From the NCBI GenBank assembly GCA_025450855.1, contig JANWLL010000097.1, forward strand, positions 1 through 32,525: a stretch of 32,525 bases of DNA, in the 5' to 3' direction. Both the position numbers and the translations under genes were made by a program. Below are positions 1 to 7,727 of this stretch, in pieces. Each line of letters opens with the position of its first letter. Positions within the stretch are counted from its first letter, which is position 1. Origin of the DNA: Vulcanimicrobiia bacterium (GTDB lineage Bacteria; Vulcanimicrobiota; Vulcanimicrobiia; Eremiobacterales; Eremiobacteraceae). The notes beneath the pieces are model-generated. The model saw only the letters and a list, made by a program, of their open reading frames with translations, searched no databases and was not told the DNA's origin.

Positions 1-116
1 AGACCCGGCCGGAAATCCGACGGGTCCGACGTGACGACTTTCACCTCGCCTCGAAGACCGAATATTCCGGCGACGCGGCCGATGACGGCGCGAGCGTCGC
101 CCGCTTTCGACGTCAA
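1..116 (-). CDS. rimM: RimM, 16S rRNA processing protein, N-terminal part only
   Basis: The reverse strand reads from a TTG at 116 through VIGRVAGIFGLRGEVKVV, the conserved N-terminal segment of RimM, a factor that binds protein S19 and helps mature the 30S head. Only about 38 residues are inside the window; the rest lies beyond base 1. The TTG start overlaps the TGA stop of khpA by two bases, so translation is probably coupled. The order rpsP-khpA-rimM is the classic one, with trmD and rplS expected further on. The TTG start is inferred from this overlap; no ATG is visible nearby in frame. Confidence 0.85.
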   Translation of the reverse strand, partial: MTSKAGDARAVIGRVAGIFGLRGEVKVVTSDPSDFRPG

Positions 117-514
117 TCGAGGATTTCGACGTTGACTTTCTCGCCGGAGCCGACCGATGCGGCCTTCACGATCGTGCGGATCGCCTGCACGATGCGGCCC
201 TGCCGGCCGATGACCTTGCCGCGGTCGTCTTCCGCGACGCGAAGCAGCAGCACCGGTCCGCGATCGTCGGTGCTCGCGCCGATCTGGATCTCGTCGGGCT
301 CGTCCACGATCTGCTCGACGATATATTTCAACACGGCGGCCGCGCGGCCGATGCCGTCGCGGAGGTTGCCTGGGTCCTCTTCGTCGTCGGGAGGCAACGG
401 CTCGCGCAGCGGCGGCGCGTCCTCGTCGTCGTCGAAGTCGATCGCTTCGGTCCGCGGCGCGGGCTGCGGCTCCTCGTCGTCGAAATCGATGAAATCGGTG
501 GGGCGTTCGGGCAT
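113..514 (-). CDS. khpA: KhpA-type KH-domain RNA-binding protein with acidic N-terminal extension
   Basis: The C-terminal 80 residues form a single KH domain with the RNA-binding loop GRQG at residues 103-106, as in KhpA (YlqC), a small RNA chaperone encoded between rpsP and rimM in many bacteria. At 133 residues it is clearly longer than the usual 75-80. The extra N-terminal 50 residues are very acidic and proline-rich and contain two copies of an IDFDD motif (about residues 9-13 and 25-29). That tail is probably disordered and could act as a protein-binding peptide or RNA mimic; this is inference. The ATG at 514 follows rpsP by 10 bases. The family assignment is firm, the role of the tail unknown. 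Confidence 0.9.
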   Translation of the reverse strand: MPERPTDFIDFDDEEPQPAPRTEAIDFDDDEDAPPLREPLPPDDEEDPGNLRDGIGRAAAVLKYIVEQIVDEPDEIQIGASTDDRGPVLLLRVAEDDRGKVIGRQGRIVQAIRTIVKAASVGSGEKVNVEILD

Positions 515-524
515 GGCTGACCTC

Positions 525-818
525 TTACGACTTCTTCGCGCGCTTCGCTCGCGGCTTGCGTGCCTTCACTTTCGAAGGATCGATGAGTCCTTTCGCCGCG
601 AGCAGCCTCGCGACGGTGTCGGACGGCTGTGCGCCGTCGCGCAGCCACTTCTTCACCTTCTCCTCGTCGACGATGACCTCGACCGGATCGCGTCGCGGAT
701 TGTAATGTCCGACGATCTCGAAGAAGCGCCCGTCGCGCGGCGCTCGCGCGTCGGCGACGACGAATCGGTACGTCGGCTGTTTTTTCGCGCCCGTCCGGCG
801 CAAACGGATCTTTACCAA
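525..818 (-). CDS. rpsP: 30S ribosomal protein bS16
   Basis: This is a 97-residue basic protein starting [18 protein letters not shown], the signature of bS16, followed by the conserved [11 protein letters not shown] segment and a lysine/arginine-rich tail. bS16 binds 16S rRNA in the body of the 30S subunit. The start is TTG at 818, preceded by an AAGGAG Shine-Dalgarno sequence; no other start would keep the conserved N terminus. It is downstream of ffh, separated by about 60 bases that hold two small palindromes, and upstream of khpA. Confidence 0.96.
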   Translation of the reverse strand: MVKIRLRRTGAKKQPTYRFVVADARAPRDGRFFEIVGHYNPRRDPVEVIVDEEKVKKWLRDGAQPSDTVARLLAAKGLIDPSKVKARKPRAKRAKKS

Positions 819-834
819 GGTCTCTCTCCTTCTG

Positions 835-885
835 GGTCGAGCTAACTCGACCGCGACAAGCCGAGCTTAGCTCGGCCTACTACAT
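835..885. repeat. Two tandem intergenic palindromes between rpsP and ffh
   Basis: Two perfect short hairpins lie side by side: GGTCGAG/CTCGACC (835-841 and 846-852, loop CTAA) and GCCGAGC/GCTCGGC (860-866 and 870-876, loop TTA). The second continues into the tail CTACTACAT, which contains the ffh stop codon on the reverse strand. The GCTCGGCCTACTACAT sequence recurs at 16772-16787, so this is a dispersed element rather than a unique site. It could stabilise mRNA ends or attenuate transcription between ffh and rpsP. There is no T-run, so an intrinsic terminator is unlikely. Confidence 0.7.
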
Positions 886-2166
886 CTTGTGCGCGAACCG
901 CTTCATGAGCTGGCGCGATTGCTCGAACTGCTTGATGAGCCGGTTGACGTCTTGCACCTGCGTTCCGCTACCGGCGGCGATGCGCTTTCGGCGGCTCGCG
1001 TTGAGCACGCGCGGCTCAGCGCGCTCGCGCGGCGTCATCGAGCAGATGATCGCCTCGATCCGCGTCGCCTCGTTCTCGTCGATCTTCGCGCCGGCCGCGA
1101 GCTTGCCCATGCCGGGGATCATCTTGAGCAGATCGCCGAGCGGACCCATGCGCCGCACTTGACGCAGCTGCTCCAGGAAATCTTGCAGCGTCAGGTCGTG
1201 ACGCCGGATCTTGCCGGCGAGCTCTTTCGCCTGGCCTTCGCTGAAGACGCTTTGCGTGCGCTCGATGAGCGTGAGCACGTCGCCCATGCCGAGGATGCGC
1301 GACGCCAGCCGGTCCGGGTGGAACGGCTCGATGGCCGTCACCTTCTCGCCGATGCCTGCGAATTTCACCGGCTTGCCGGTCACCGCGCGGATTGAGAGCG
1401 CGGCGCCGCCTCTGCTGTCGCCGTCGAGCTTCGTCAGGATCGTGCCCGTCAGCGCTATGCGCTCGTCGAACGCCTTCGCGACGTTGACCGCTTCTTGGCC
1501 CGTCATCGAATCGACGACGAGCAGCGTTTCGAGCGGCTTGACCTCCGCCGCCAACGCCGCGAGCTCGTCCATGAGCGGCTCGTCGATCTGGAGTCGGCCG
1601 GCGGTGTCGATGACGACGGCCCCGTAGCCGGTCTTGCGCGCCTCGTCCATCGCGGCCGCCGCGATCTGCGGCGGTTTGCCCGGCTGCGAGAAGACCGGCA
1701 CGCCGATCTGCTCGCCGAGCACCTGCAATTGGTGGATCGCCGCCGGCCTGTAGACGTCGCATGCGACGAGCAGCGGGCGCCGGCCCTGTTCCTTGAAAAG
1801 CAGCGCGAGCTTCGCCGCGTGCGTCGTCTTGCCGCTGCCCTGCAGACCGACGAGCATCATGGGCGTCGGTCCCGATGGCGCGAAGCGCACCGTCGCCGTC
1901 TCACCGCCCATGAGCTCGACGAGCCCATCGCGCACGATCTTGATGATCGACTGGGCAGGCGTCAGCGATTCGAGGACCTCGGCCCCGACCGCGCGCTCGC
2001 GGACCGAAGCGATGAAATCCTTGACGACTTTGAGGTTGACGTCCGCCTCGAGCAGAGCGATGCGGACCTCACGCAAAACGTCGGCGACGTCGGCTTGCGT
2101 GAGCTTGCCGCGTGAACGAAGCCGTTGGAAGATCGCCCCGAGGCGATCGGAAAGCGTTTGAAACAT
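880..2166 (-). CDS. ffh: Signal recognition particle GTPase Ffh (SRP54)
   Basis: A 428-residue protein with the full SRP54 layout: an N-terminal helical bundle (1-90), a GTPase G domain with P-loop GLQGSGKTT (107-115), DTAGRLQ (187-193) and TKLD (245-248), and a C-terminal methionine-rich M domain (about 295-428) that binds 4.5S RNA and signal peptides. It targets nascent membrane proteins to FtsY and the translocon. The length is slightly shorter than the usual 440-450 because the glycine/methionine-rich tail is reduced. The protein ends in Met-TAG, and both of those codons lie in the tail of an intergenic palindrome. The ATG at 2166 is 53 bases from acpP. The ftsY gene that often sits next to ffh is not here. 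Confidence 0.97.
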   Translation of the reverse strand: MFQTLSDRLGAIFQRLRSRGKLTQADVADVLREVRIALLEADVNLKVVKDFIASVRERAVGAEVLESLTPAQSIIKIVRDGLVELMGGETATVRFAPSGPTPMMLVGLQGSGKTTHAAKLALLFKEQGRRPLLVACDVYRPAAIHQLQVLGEQIGVPVFSQPGKPPQIAAAAMDEARKTGYGAVVIDTAGRLQIDEPLMDELAALAAEVKPLETLLVVDSMTGQEAVNVAKAFDERIALTGTILTKLDGDSRGGAALSIRAVTGKPVKFAGIGEKVTAIEPFHPDRLASRILGMGDVLTLIERTQSVFSEGQAKELAGKIRRHDLTLQDFLEQLRQVRRMGPLGDLLKMIPGMGKLAAGAKIDENEATRIEAIICSMTPRERAEPRVLNASRRKRIAAGSGTQVQDVNRLIKQFEQSRQLMKRFAHKM

Positions 2167-2219
2167 TCAGTGCATCGGCGCGGGTGCGAAAAAGGTGGCG
2201 GGGCCGCGCGGGGCCGGGC

Positions 2220-2459
2220 CTAGGCTTTTTCGGTCACCTCTTCGATGTAGCGGACGGCATCGCCGACGGTCTTGATCTTCTCGGCCTCTTCGTCGGGGAT
2301 GTCGAGATTGAACTCGGTTTCCAACGCCATGACGAGCTCGACCTGGTCGAGCGAGTCGGCGCCGAGATCGTCGGTGATGGAGGCGTCGAGCGTCACTTCA
2401 TCCTCGTCCACGCCGAGCTGCTCAACGATGCACTTCTTCACTTTGTCGAACACTGACAT
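2220..2459 (-). CDS. acpP: Acyl carrier protein
   Basis: A 79-residue acidic protein with the phosphopantetheine attachment motif DSLDQVE; the serine of GADSLD carries the 4'-phosphopantetheine arm. It shuttles acyl intermediates through the type II fatty acid synthase, consistent with fabG, fabD and fabH directly upstream in the same operon. ATG at 2459, with an AAGGAGGT sequence about 12 bases upstream, a slightly long spacing. fabF, the usual next gene, is missing; ffh follows instead. Confidence 0.97.
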   Translation of the reverse strand: MSVFDKVKKCIVEQLGVDEDEVTLDASITDDLGADSLDQVELVMALETEFNLDIPDEEAEKIKTVGDAVRYIEEVTEKA

Positions 2460-2537
2460 CGGGCTCTACCGACCTCCTTGCGTCTGTGGTATTGGAAGCG
2501 GGGCTTCCTAGTGGCTGGGCGCGAGTCCTCGGTCGAA

Positions 2538-2559
2538 GCGACTTACGTCGCCCCTACAT
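2538..2559. repeat. Short palindrome at the fabG 3' end
   Basis: The stem GCGAC/GTCGC (2538-2542 and 2547-2551, loop TTAC) is followed by CCCTACAT. As with the ffh palindrome, the CTACAT tail supplies the last Met codon and the TAG stop of the adjacent gene, here fabG. The stem is only five base pairs, so on its own it would be weak evidence; the shared tail and position make it a likely member of the same family. Confidence 0.5.
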
Positions 2560-3306
2560 ATGGAGGCCGCCGTCGACGGCGATGACTTGACCTGTGACGT
2601 AGCTCGCGCCGTCGCCCGCGAGGAACAGCGCGACGCCTGCGACCTCATCTGGTGACCCGAAGCGCCCGAGGGGCACCTTTGCGAGATATCGCTCCTTGAC
2701 GGCATCGGTCAAGGAGCGGGTCATATCGGTCTCGACGAAACCCGGCGCGATCGCGTTGACGCGGATGCTCCTCGAGCCGAACTCCTGCGCGAGCGACTTC
2801 GTCAAGCCGATGACGCCCGCTTTGGCCGCGACGTACGCGCTCTGTCCGGCGTTGCCCATGAGCGCGACGACCGACGAGATATTGATGATCGCACCGCCGC
2901 GTTGAGCGAGCATCACTTTCCCCGCCGCCGATCCGAGATAGAACACGCTCTTGAGGTTTATCGCGATCGCCTCGTCGAGCGCGTCCCAGCGCATTCTCAA
3001 GATGAGGGCGTCGTACGTCTTTCCGGCGTTGTTGACGAGGACGTCGAGCCTGCCGAGCGCGGCCTTCGTGTCCTCGACGAGTTTTTGCGCCTGCACCTGA
3101 TCGGACACATCGGCCGTCAAGACGTGCGCCTTTCCGCCGTCCGCTTCGATCTCGCGACGGACCGCATCGAGCGGTTCGGGCCGGCGACCGTTGAGCACGA
3201 GCGTGGCGCCGGCACGAGCGTAGGACAGCGCGATCGCACGGCCGATGCCCGTACCGGCCCCGGTGACGAGAGCACCTTTGCCTTCGAGCGTTCGTCCGGG
3301 CGTCAT
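2554..3306 (-). CDS. fabG: 3-oxoacyl-[ACP] reductase FabG
   Basis: A 250-residue short-chain dehydrogenase/reductase with the NADPH-binding TGAGTGIG motif (15-22), NNAG (92-95), and the catalytic set Ser145, Tyr158 and Lys162 in SSVVALMGNAGQSAYVAAK. It reduces 3-oxoacyl-ACP to 3-hydroxyacyl-ACP in the fatty acid elongation cycle. The open frame extends further upstream, but the start is placed at the ATG at 3306 because it overlaps the fabD stop as ATGA and gives the normal family length. The protein ends GGLHM, matching the usual DGG(M/L) end of FabG. Located between fabD and acpP, as expected. Confidence 0.95.
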   Translation of the reverse strand: MTPGRTLEGKGALVTGAGTGIGRAIALSYARAGATLVLNGRRPEPLDAVRREIEADGGKAHVLTADVSDQVQAQKLVEDTKAALGRLDVLVNNAGKTYDALILRMRWDALDEAIAINLKSVFYLGSAAGKVMLAQRGGAIINISSVVALMGNAGQSAYVAAKAGVIGLTKSLAQEFGSRSIRVNAIAPGFVETDMTRSLTDAVKERYLAKVPLGRFGSPDEVAGVALFLAGDGASYVTGQVIAVDGGLHM

Positions 3307-4259
3307 GCCGGATTGCTTTCGGCCGCAGCGGACAGCGTTGCGACCGCCGCCGGATCGGCGACGTGGAACACGCGAGCGCTCTCGACGTTTTCGAGCCGGG
3401 CCATCATGGGGGCGAGCACGCGCGTCGCGCCGCACTCGACGATGATGTCGGGCCCCATCGAAGCAATCGCGACGGCGGCTTCGTGCCAGCGGACCCGGGC
3501 GCTCAAACTCGCGATGAGACAGCGCCGGATCTGCTCGACGCTCGAGTACGGCTCGACCTCGACGTTGCTGATGACGGCGAACGACGGCAACGCGATCGGC
3601 GCCACCTCGACGTGTCGGGCGAATGCCGGTACGGCAGGCGCCATGAGCGGGCTATGCCACGCGCCCGAAACGTTGAGCATGACGACGCGCTTCGCTCCCG
3701 CAGCGCGCGCGATATCGCACGCGGCGGTGACGCCCGCGACGTCGCCGGAGACGACGATCTGCATGGGGGCGTTGAGGTTCGCCAGGTCGACGCGCGCGCC
3801 GCTTTGCGTGCGCGCCTGCTCGCAGATCTCCTCGACCTTGGCCCGCTCAAAACCGATGAGCGCGGCCATCGCGCCCGGCGCGACGTCCGCGGCGGCGCCC
3901 ATCGCGATCGCGCGCTCGTTGACGAGGCCGACCGCATGCTCGAGCGAGAGCGAGCCGGCGATCGTGAGCGAGCAATATTCCCCGAACGAGTGACCCGCCG
4001 ACACGAGCGGCGTCAAACCGAGCGTTTCGACCGCGCGGTAGATCGCGACGTTCGCGGTGAAGATCGCCGGCTGGCTGACCCGTGTCTCGCGAAGCTCTTC
4101 ATCCGAGCCTGTCTCGCACGTACGCAGCACGTCCCAACCCAAGACCGCGGAGGCACGAGCGAAAGTCTCGCGCGCCGCCGGAAATGAGCGCGCGACTTCG
4201 ACGCCCATCCCGGTCGCTTGCGAACCCTGCCCGGGGAAGACGATGCCGAGGGTTGGCAA
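3303..4259 (-). CDS. fabD: Malonyl-CoA:ACP transacylase FabD
   Basis: 318 residues with the FPGQGSQ motif (8-14), the nucleophile Ser91 in GHSFGE, and the catalytic His202 in WHSPLM. It moves malonyl groups from CoA to ACP to feed chain elongation. The start is TTG at 4259, 10 bases after the fabH stop; this gives the MPTLGIVFPGQG beginning typical of the family. The stop overlaps the fabG start. Nothing in the sequence suggests a polyketide-synthase transacylase instead: the neighbours are the primary fatty acid genes. Confidence 0.95.
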   Translation of the reverse strand: MPTLGIVFPGQGSQATGMGVEVARSFPAARETFARASAVLGWDVLRTCETGSDEELRETRVSQPAIFTANVAIYRAVETLGLTPLVSAGHSFGEYCSLTIAGSLSLEHAVGLVNERAIAMGAAADVAPGAMAALIGFERAKVEEICEQARTQSGARVDLANLNAPMQIVVSGDVAGVTAACDIARAAGAKRVVMLNVSGAWHSPLMAPAVPAFARHVEVAPIALPSFAVISNVEVEPYSSVEQIRRCLIASLSARVRWHEAAVAIASMGPDIIVECGATRVLAPMMARLENVESARVFHVADPAAVATLSAAAESNPA

Positions 4260-4269
4260 TCGTGCTCGC

Positions 4270-5328
4270 CTATGCCGTTGCGACTTGCGCCGCTCGTTCG
4301 GGCTGGGCGTAAGAAGCAGGCACTTTGCCGACCCGAGCCCCGTCCCACCGCCAGACGTTGGCGCCCCACGAGAGTCCGCCGCCGAAGGCGACCAGAACGA
4401 CGATGTTGCCGTCTTTCACCCGGCCGGCTGCGACCGCCTCGGCGAGCGCGAGCGGGATCGACGCCGACGACGTGTTGCCGTACTCTTGGATGTTGACGAC
4501 GCACTTGTCGGGCGACACCTTGAGCATCTTCACCGTCGCGTCGATGATGCGCGCGTTCGCCTGGTGCGGCACGATGAAGTCGATGTCGTCGGGTGTGAGG
4601 CCGGCTTGCGCGAGCGCGGCAGTCGTCGACGCGGCCATCATGTTGACCGCGACCTTGAAGACGCTCTGCCCCTGCATGTGGACGAAGCCGAGCCGCTTGT
4701 CGTGGAACTCGCCGTTGACGCTCGAATAGGGGGTGCGGCTGCCGCCGCCCGGCAGGTAGAGCACGGTCGGATCAGCGCCGTCCGCGCCGAGGGTCGCGCC
4801 GAGGAACCGGTCGTCTTTGCACCGCTCGAGGACTGCGGCGCCGGCGCCGTCGCCGAAGAGGACGCACGTCGAGCGATCTGTGTAATCGACGATCTTCGAC
4901 AGCGTCTCGGCGCCGATGACGAGCACGGATTCGTACATTCCGCCGCGGATGAGCGACGCGCCGGTCGTCAAGCCGTAGACGAATCCGGAGCACGCGATCG
5001 AGATGTCGAACGCCGGGGTGCCCGCGACGCCGAGCCGGTCGCCGACGATGCACGCCGTCGCGGGGAAGAGGTAATCGGGTGTCGCCGTCGCGACGATGAT
5101 CGCGCCGACGTCTTTCGGTTGCTTACCGGCGGCGTCGAGCGCGGCGAGCGCCGCCGGAACTGCGATGTCCGACGTCGCTTGATCGGGAGCCGCTATGTGG
5201 CGCCGGCGCATGCCGGTCCGTTGGACGATCCATTCGTCGGTTGTGTCGACGAGGCGTTCGAGGTCTTGATTCGTCAGCACGCCCGCGGGAGCGTAGCTGC
5301 CGATGCCTGCTATCCGAACCCCGTACAC
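4270..5328 (-). CDS. fabH: 3-oxoacyl-[ACP] synthase III FabH
   Basis: A 352-residue thiolase-fold condensing enzyme with catalytic Cys113 (ACSGF), His255 (PHQANARI) and Asn285 (YGNTSS), the KAS III triad. It starts fatty acid synthesis by condensing acetyl-CoA, or a branched primer, with malonyl-ACP. The start is GTG at 5328, 9 bases beyond the rpmF stop. The C terminus is about 20 residues longer than E. coli FabH (317) and ends in an alanine-rich tail. plsX, which commonly sits between rpmF and fabH, is not present. Confidence 0.95.
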   Translation of the reverse strand: MYGVRIAGIGSYAPAGVLTNQDLERLVDTTDEWIVQRTGMRRRHIAAPDQATSDIAVPAALAALDAAGKQPKDVGAIIVATATPDYLFPATACIVGDRLGVAGTPAFDISIACSGFVYGLTTGASLIRGGMYESVLVIGAETLSKIVDYTDRSTCVLFGDGAGAAVLERCKDDRFLGATLGADGADPTVLYLPGGGSRTPYSSVNGEFHDKRLGFVHMQGQSVFKVAVNMMAASTTAALAQAGLTPDDIDFIVPHQANARIIDATVKMLKVSPDKCVVNIQEYGNTSSASIPLALAEAVAAGRVKDGNIVVLVAFGGGLSWGANVWRWDGARVGKVPASYAQPERAAQVATA

Positions 5329-5337
5329 GAGTCGCGG

Positions 5338-5538
5338 TTACGCTTTCGCCCCGGCCGACTCGTCCGGTCGGGCGACGGCCACGCGGCCGTTGTAATAGCC
5401 GCAATTGCTGCACGCGTAGTGCGGCCGGCGCGGCTGATGGCACTGAGGACAAGTCGAGACCGCGGGTGCCGCGGTCTTCCAGTTGGCCCGCCTCGAGCGG
5501 GTATTCGACTTGCTCCGTTTTTGCTTCGGGTTCGCCAT
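5338..5538 (-). CDS. rpmF: 50S ribosomal protein bL32
   Basis: A 66-residue basic protein starting MANPKQKRSKSNTRSRRANW, diagnostic of bL32. Two cysteine pairs, CPQC and CSNC, form a zinc ribbon, so this is the zinc-binding C+ form of L32. The alanine-rich C-terminal tail is short and not conserved. It lies directly downstream of the DUF177 gene and upstream of fabH, the standard arrangement linking ribosome and lipid synthesis. Confidence 0.96.
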   Translation of the reverse strand: MANPKQKRSKSNTRSRRANWKTAAPAVSTCPQCHQPRRPHYACSNCGYYNGRVAVARPDESAGAKA

Positions 5539-5587
5539 TGCTATCCGGTCGGGCCAAAGGAAGACCGACCGCTCCGTGATCTAGCGT

Positions 5588-6127
5588 CTAGTTGTTGTCG
5601 CGTTCTTGTAGCAGGCGGGACAGGCCTGCCAGCCTCTCGTCGATCACCGGCTCCTTGCAGTCGCAACCGGTCAGGTTGCGGTTGCCGCCGCACACCGCAC
5701 AGATGCCCTTGCAACGTTCGTCGCAGACGGCCGCCATCGGTTCGTCGACCTCGAGCAATTGCACGACGAGATCGTCGAGATCGATGCTCCTTCCGACGAG
5801 CGGCGAGACAGCGGAGAAAAGCGCGTCTTTCGGCGCGACGTCTTCACTGAACGCCTCTTCTATCGCCACCCGAGTCGGACGCTTGAACGCTTCGAGGCAA
5901 CGGACGCATGTCTCGGCCTCGACGCCTTCGAGCTGACCTTCCATGTATACGCCGTGCGAGATGCGGCCGATGGTCGCGAGGACGCGGACGCCGTCGGGGT
6001 AGCGAGCGCCTACGTCACCGGCGGGTTGGACGACTTGATCGACTTCGATGGCTTCGACATCGCTGCCGAAAAGACGATCGACGGGAATCTTCACAGGGGA
6101 GCCTTGCGCATGCGAAAGCCCGGCCAC
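5588..6127 (-). CDS. yceD: DUF177 / YceD family protein
   Basis: 179 residues with the DUF177 cysteine patterns CVRC in the middle and C-x3-C-x3-C-x2-C followed by CDC near the C terminus, where the family has a metal-binding cluster. YceD proteins are encoded next to rpmF almost universally and are linked to 23S rRNA or ribosome maturation; the exact activity is not settled. The start given is GTG at 6127. A second GTG at 6094 would give MKIPVDRLFG, closer to typical family starts, and has a weak AAGG upstream; either is possible. It is the first gene after the sigma-70 promoter at 6156-6184. Confidence 0.88.
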   Translation of the reverse strand: MAGLSHAQGSPVKIPVDRLFGSDVEAIEVDQVVQPAGDVGARYPDGVRVLATIGRISHGVYMEGQLEGVEAETCVRCLEAFKRPTRVAIEEAFSEDVAPKDALFSAVSPLVGRSIDLDDLVVQLLEVDEPMAAVCDERCKGICAVCGGNRNLTGCDCKEPVIDERLAGLSRLLQERDNN

Positions 6128-6155
6128 GAGGGCGGGCTATTGGATAGACGGCTTC

Positions 6156-6184
6156 ATTATAGAAAAGCTGCCGCTCGATGTCAA
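6156..6184 (-). promoter_or_regulatory. Consensus sigma-70 promoter for the yceD-rpmF-fab-acpP-ffh operon
   Basis: On the reverse strand there is a perfect TTGACA (6184-6179), a 17-base spacer and a perfect TATAAT (6161-6156). Transcription would begin near 6149, giving a 20-60 base leader before yceD. It lies in the 83-base gap after the PDZ-Lon protease gene. An exact match to both hexamers at the ideal spacing is rare in DNA this GC-rich, so it is very likely a strong housekeeping promoter. Confidence 0.9.
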
Positions 6185-6210
6185 ATTGTTTTACGGCTCG
6201 GGACGCACCG

Positions 6211-7254
6211 CTAGCTCGTTTGGTCGAGCGATTCGAGCGCCTTCACGGCGTCACCGAACGACGCGACCGGGATGATCCGTATCCCCGGCGTTCCTTTTAT
6301 ATCCGCATAGTTCTGGACGGGCACGAGAAAGACGGTCGCGCCGGCATGCTTCGCCGCTTGCAGCTTTTCTTTCGTGCCTTCGATCGGGTCGACGGTGCCG
6401 TTCAGTTCGAGCACGCCCGTGCCGGCCACCATGCGAGCCGGTCCGAGATCCTTGCCGGTCAGCGTGCGATAGATCTGCAGCGCGAACATGAGGCCGGCCG
6501 ACGAGCCGTTGATGTCGTGCACGTCGTACTTCACCGGGATAGGAACGCTGTACGCACCGGGATCGAAGCTGACGATCATGCCGAAACGCGGACGTCCTTG
6601 GATCTTCGCCGTTTTGCACGTCACGGTCTCGTGCGACGCTCCGCGGAGCAGGGTGAACCGATACGCGCTGCCCGTCGGCTTCGATTGCGTCGCGTCCGTG
6701 ACGGCGCCGATGGTCGTGACGAGTTTCCCGTCGACGGCGACGATGCGATCGCGCAGGCGCAAGCACGAAGCTGCCGGCGTTCTCGGCAAGATACGCTCGA
6801 CGACGACGGCAGCATGCGACGGCACGTGGAGCCCCGCGGCTCGCTCCGCGACGACTTCCGCGGTCTCCTGACTCTGCTTCATATCGTCGACGAGCGCCGA
6901 GTCGAGCTGCTGGTCGGTCATAGACGGCGGGACGAGTTCGTCGCGCTTGACGATCTCGAAGCCCGGAAGGATCTTCGCCGCCGCGTAGTACGCCGGCCGG
7001 CCCGGCAACACGTTGACATCGGTGAGGAAGAGCGAACCCGGCGGCGGCGAGTGCCCGGCGACGGCGATGACGCCGTTGAGATCGACAGCCGCCCCCGGGC
7101 CAAATATATAGTACGGCAAGCTGACGTAGAAGAGCAGGTACGTGACGACGAACGTGATCGCGCCGGTCGCGAGCGCGACGCCGAGCAGCGCGAGCCGCCG
7201 GCGGCGCCGGAATTCGCGCACGAACTCTTGGTCTTCGGTCGGGATCTCGCTCAA
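6211..7254 (-). CDS. Membrane-anchored PDZ-Lon (S16) protease, YlbL/SepM-like
   Basis: 347 residues: a basic N terminus, one membrane segment (about 21-46), an extracytoplasmic region with a PDZ domain (about 140-205), and a Lon-type S16 domain (about 235-340). The catalytic dyad is Ser252 in NGSSAGL and a lysine in GTKEK (295/297). Proteins of this type (YlbL, SepM) cleave membrane-linked or exported substrates outside the membrane; no ATPase domain is present. The start is TTG at 7254, overlapping the TGA of the upstream gene, which suggests translational coupling. Linkage to coaD is common for this family. Confidence 0.9.
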   Translation of the reverse strand: MSEIPTEDQEFVREFRRRRRLALLGVALATGAITFVVTYLLFYVSLPYYIFGPGAAVDLNGVIAVAGHSPPPGSLFLTDVNVLPGRPAYYAAAKILPGFEIVKRDELVPPSMTDQQLDSALVDDMKQSQETAEVVAERAAGLHVPSHAAVVVERILPRTPAASCLRLRDRIVAVDGKLVTTIGAVTDATQSKPTGSAYRFTLLRGASHETVTCKTAKIQGRPRFGMIVSFDPGAYSVPIPVKYDVHDINGSSAGLMFALQIYRTLTGKDLGPARMVAGTGVLELNGTVDPIEGTKEKLQAAKHAGATVFLVPVQNYADIKGTPGIRIIPVASFGDAVKALESLDQTS

Positions 7255-7727
7255 CGCGTCGCCGCTCCGTTGCCCGACGCGCCGTTCAAGGTCGAGGCGA
7301 GCGTTTGGCGGCCTTTTTGAACGGTGGCAAGGGCGCCGCCGAGCGTTGAATCGAGCTGAGCGAGGACGCGATCGGCGTACTCGTCCGCGCCTCGCCGGAT
7401 CTCGGCGGCACGCGCTTCCGCTTGCGCGATGACCTTGTCGGCGCGCGTCTGAGCGAGCCGCCCGAGCTCGTTCTCGTCGAGCAGCTGGCTCTTCGTCGTC
7501 GACGCTTCCTCGACGATCCGATCGGCCTGCTCTTTTGCCTGCGAGAGCAGACGGTCTTTCTCTTGCGTCACTTGTTTGGCGCGGCCGACCTCGTCGGGCA
7601 GGCTGGCGCGGAGCTTCTCGATGAGGTCGAGCGTGCGCTCGAGGCCGACGACCCGATAGCCGAAAGGCAGCCAGAGCCCTTCCTTGACGGTCGTCTCGAG
7701 CTTGTCGATGACGCGGTAGATGCTCAT
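7251..7727 (-). CDS. DivIVA/SepIVA-like coiled-coil protein
   Basis: 158 residues starting MSIYRVIDKLETTVKEGLWLPFGYRVVG, followed by a long charged helical region (about 30-140) rich in Ala, Glu, Gln and Arg that is predicted coiled coil. The N-terminal block resembles the DivIVA-like proteins encoded near DUF177 or coaD in Actinobacteria, such as SepIVA, which helps septum placement; that similarity is from memory. The open frame reaches further upstream, but the ATG at 7727 overlaps the coaD stop as ATGA and gives a sensible protein. A role in cell-pole or septum organisation is inferred, not shown. Confidence 0.75.
   Translation of the reverse strand: MSIYRVIDKLETTVKEGLWLPFGYRVVGLERTLDLIEKLRASLPDEVGRAKQVTQEKDRLLSQAKEQADRIVEEASTTKSQLLDENELGRLAQTRADKVIAQAEARAAEIRRGADEYADRVLAQLDSTLGGALATVQKGRQTLASTLNGASGNGAATR

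Noticed and set aside
2170-2219. GC-rich stretch between acpP and ffh as a terminator
   Set aside because: The repeats of GGCC are irregular, no clean stem with a tail forms, and the genes are probably co-transcribed.
4057-5850. Long plus-strand open frame opposite fabD and fabH
   Set aside because: Its translation is arginine- and aspartate-rich with no domain. It is the mirror of well-identified genes, as expected in GC-rich DNA.
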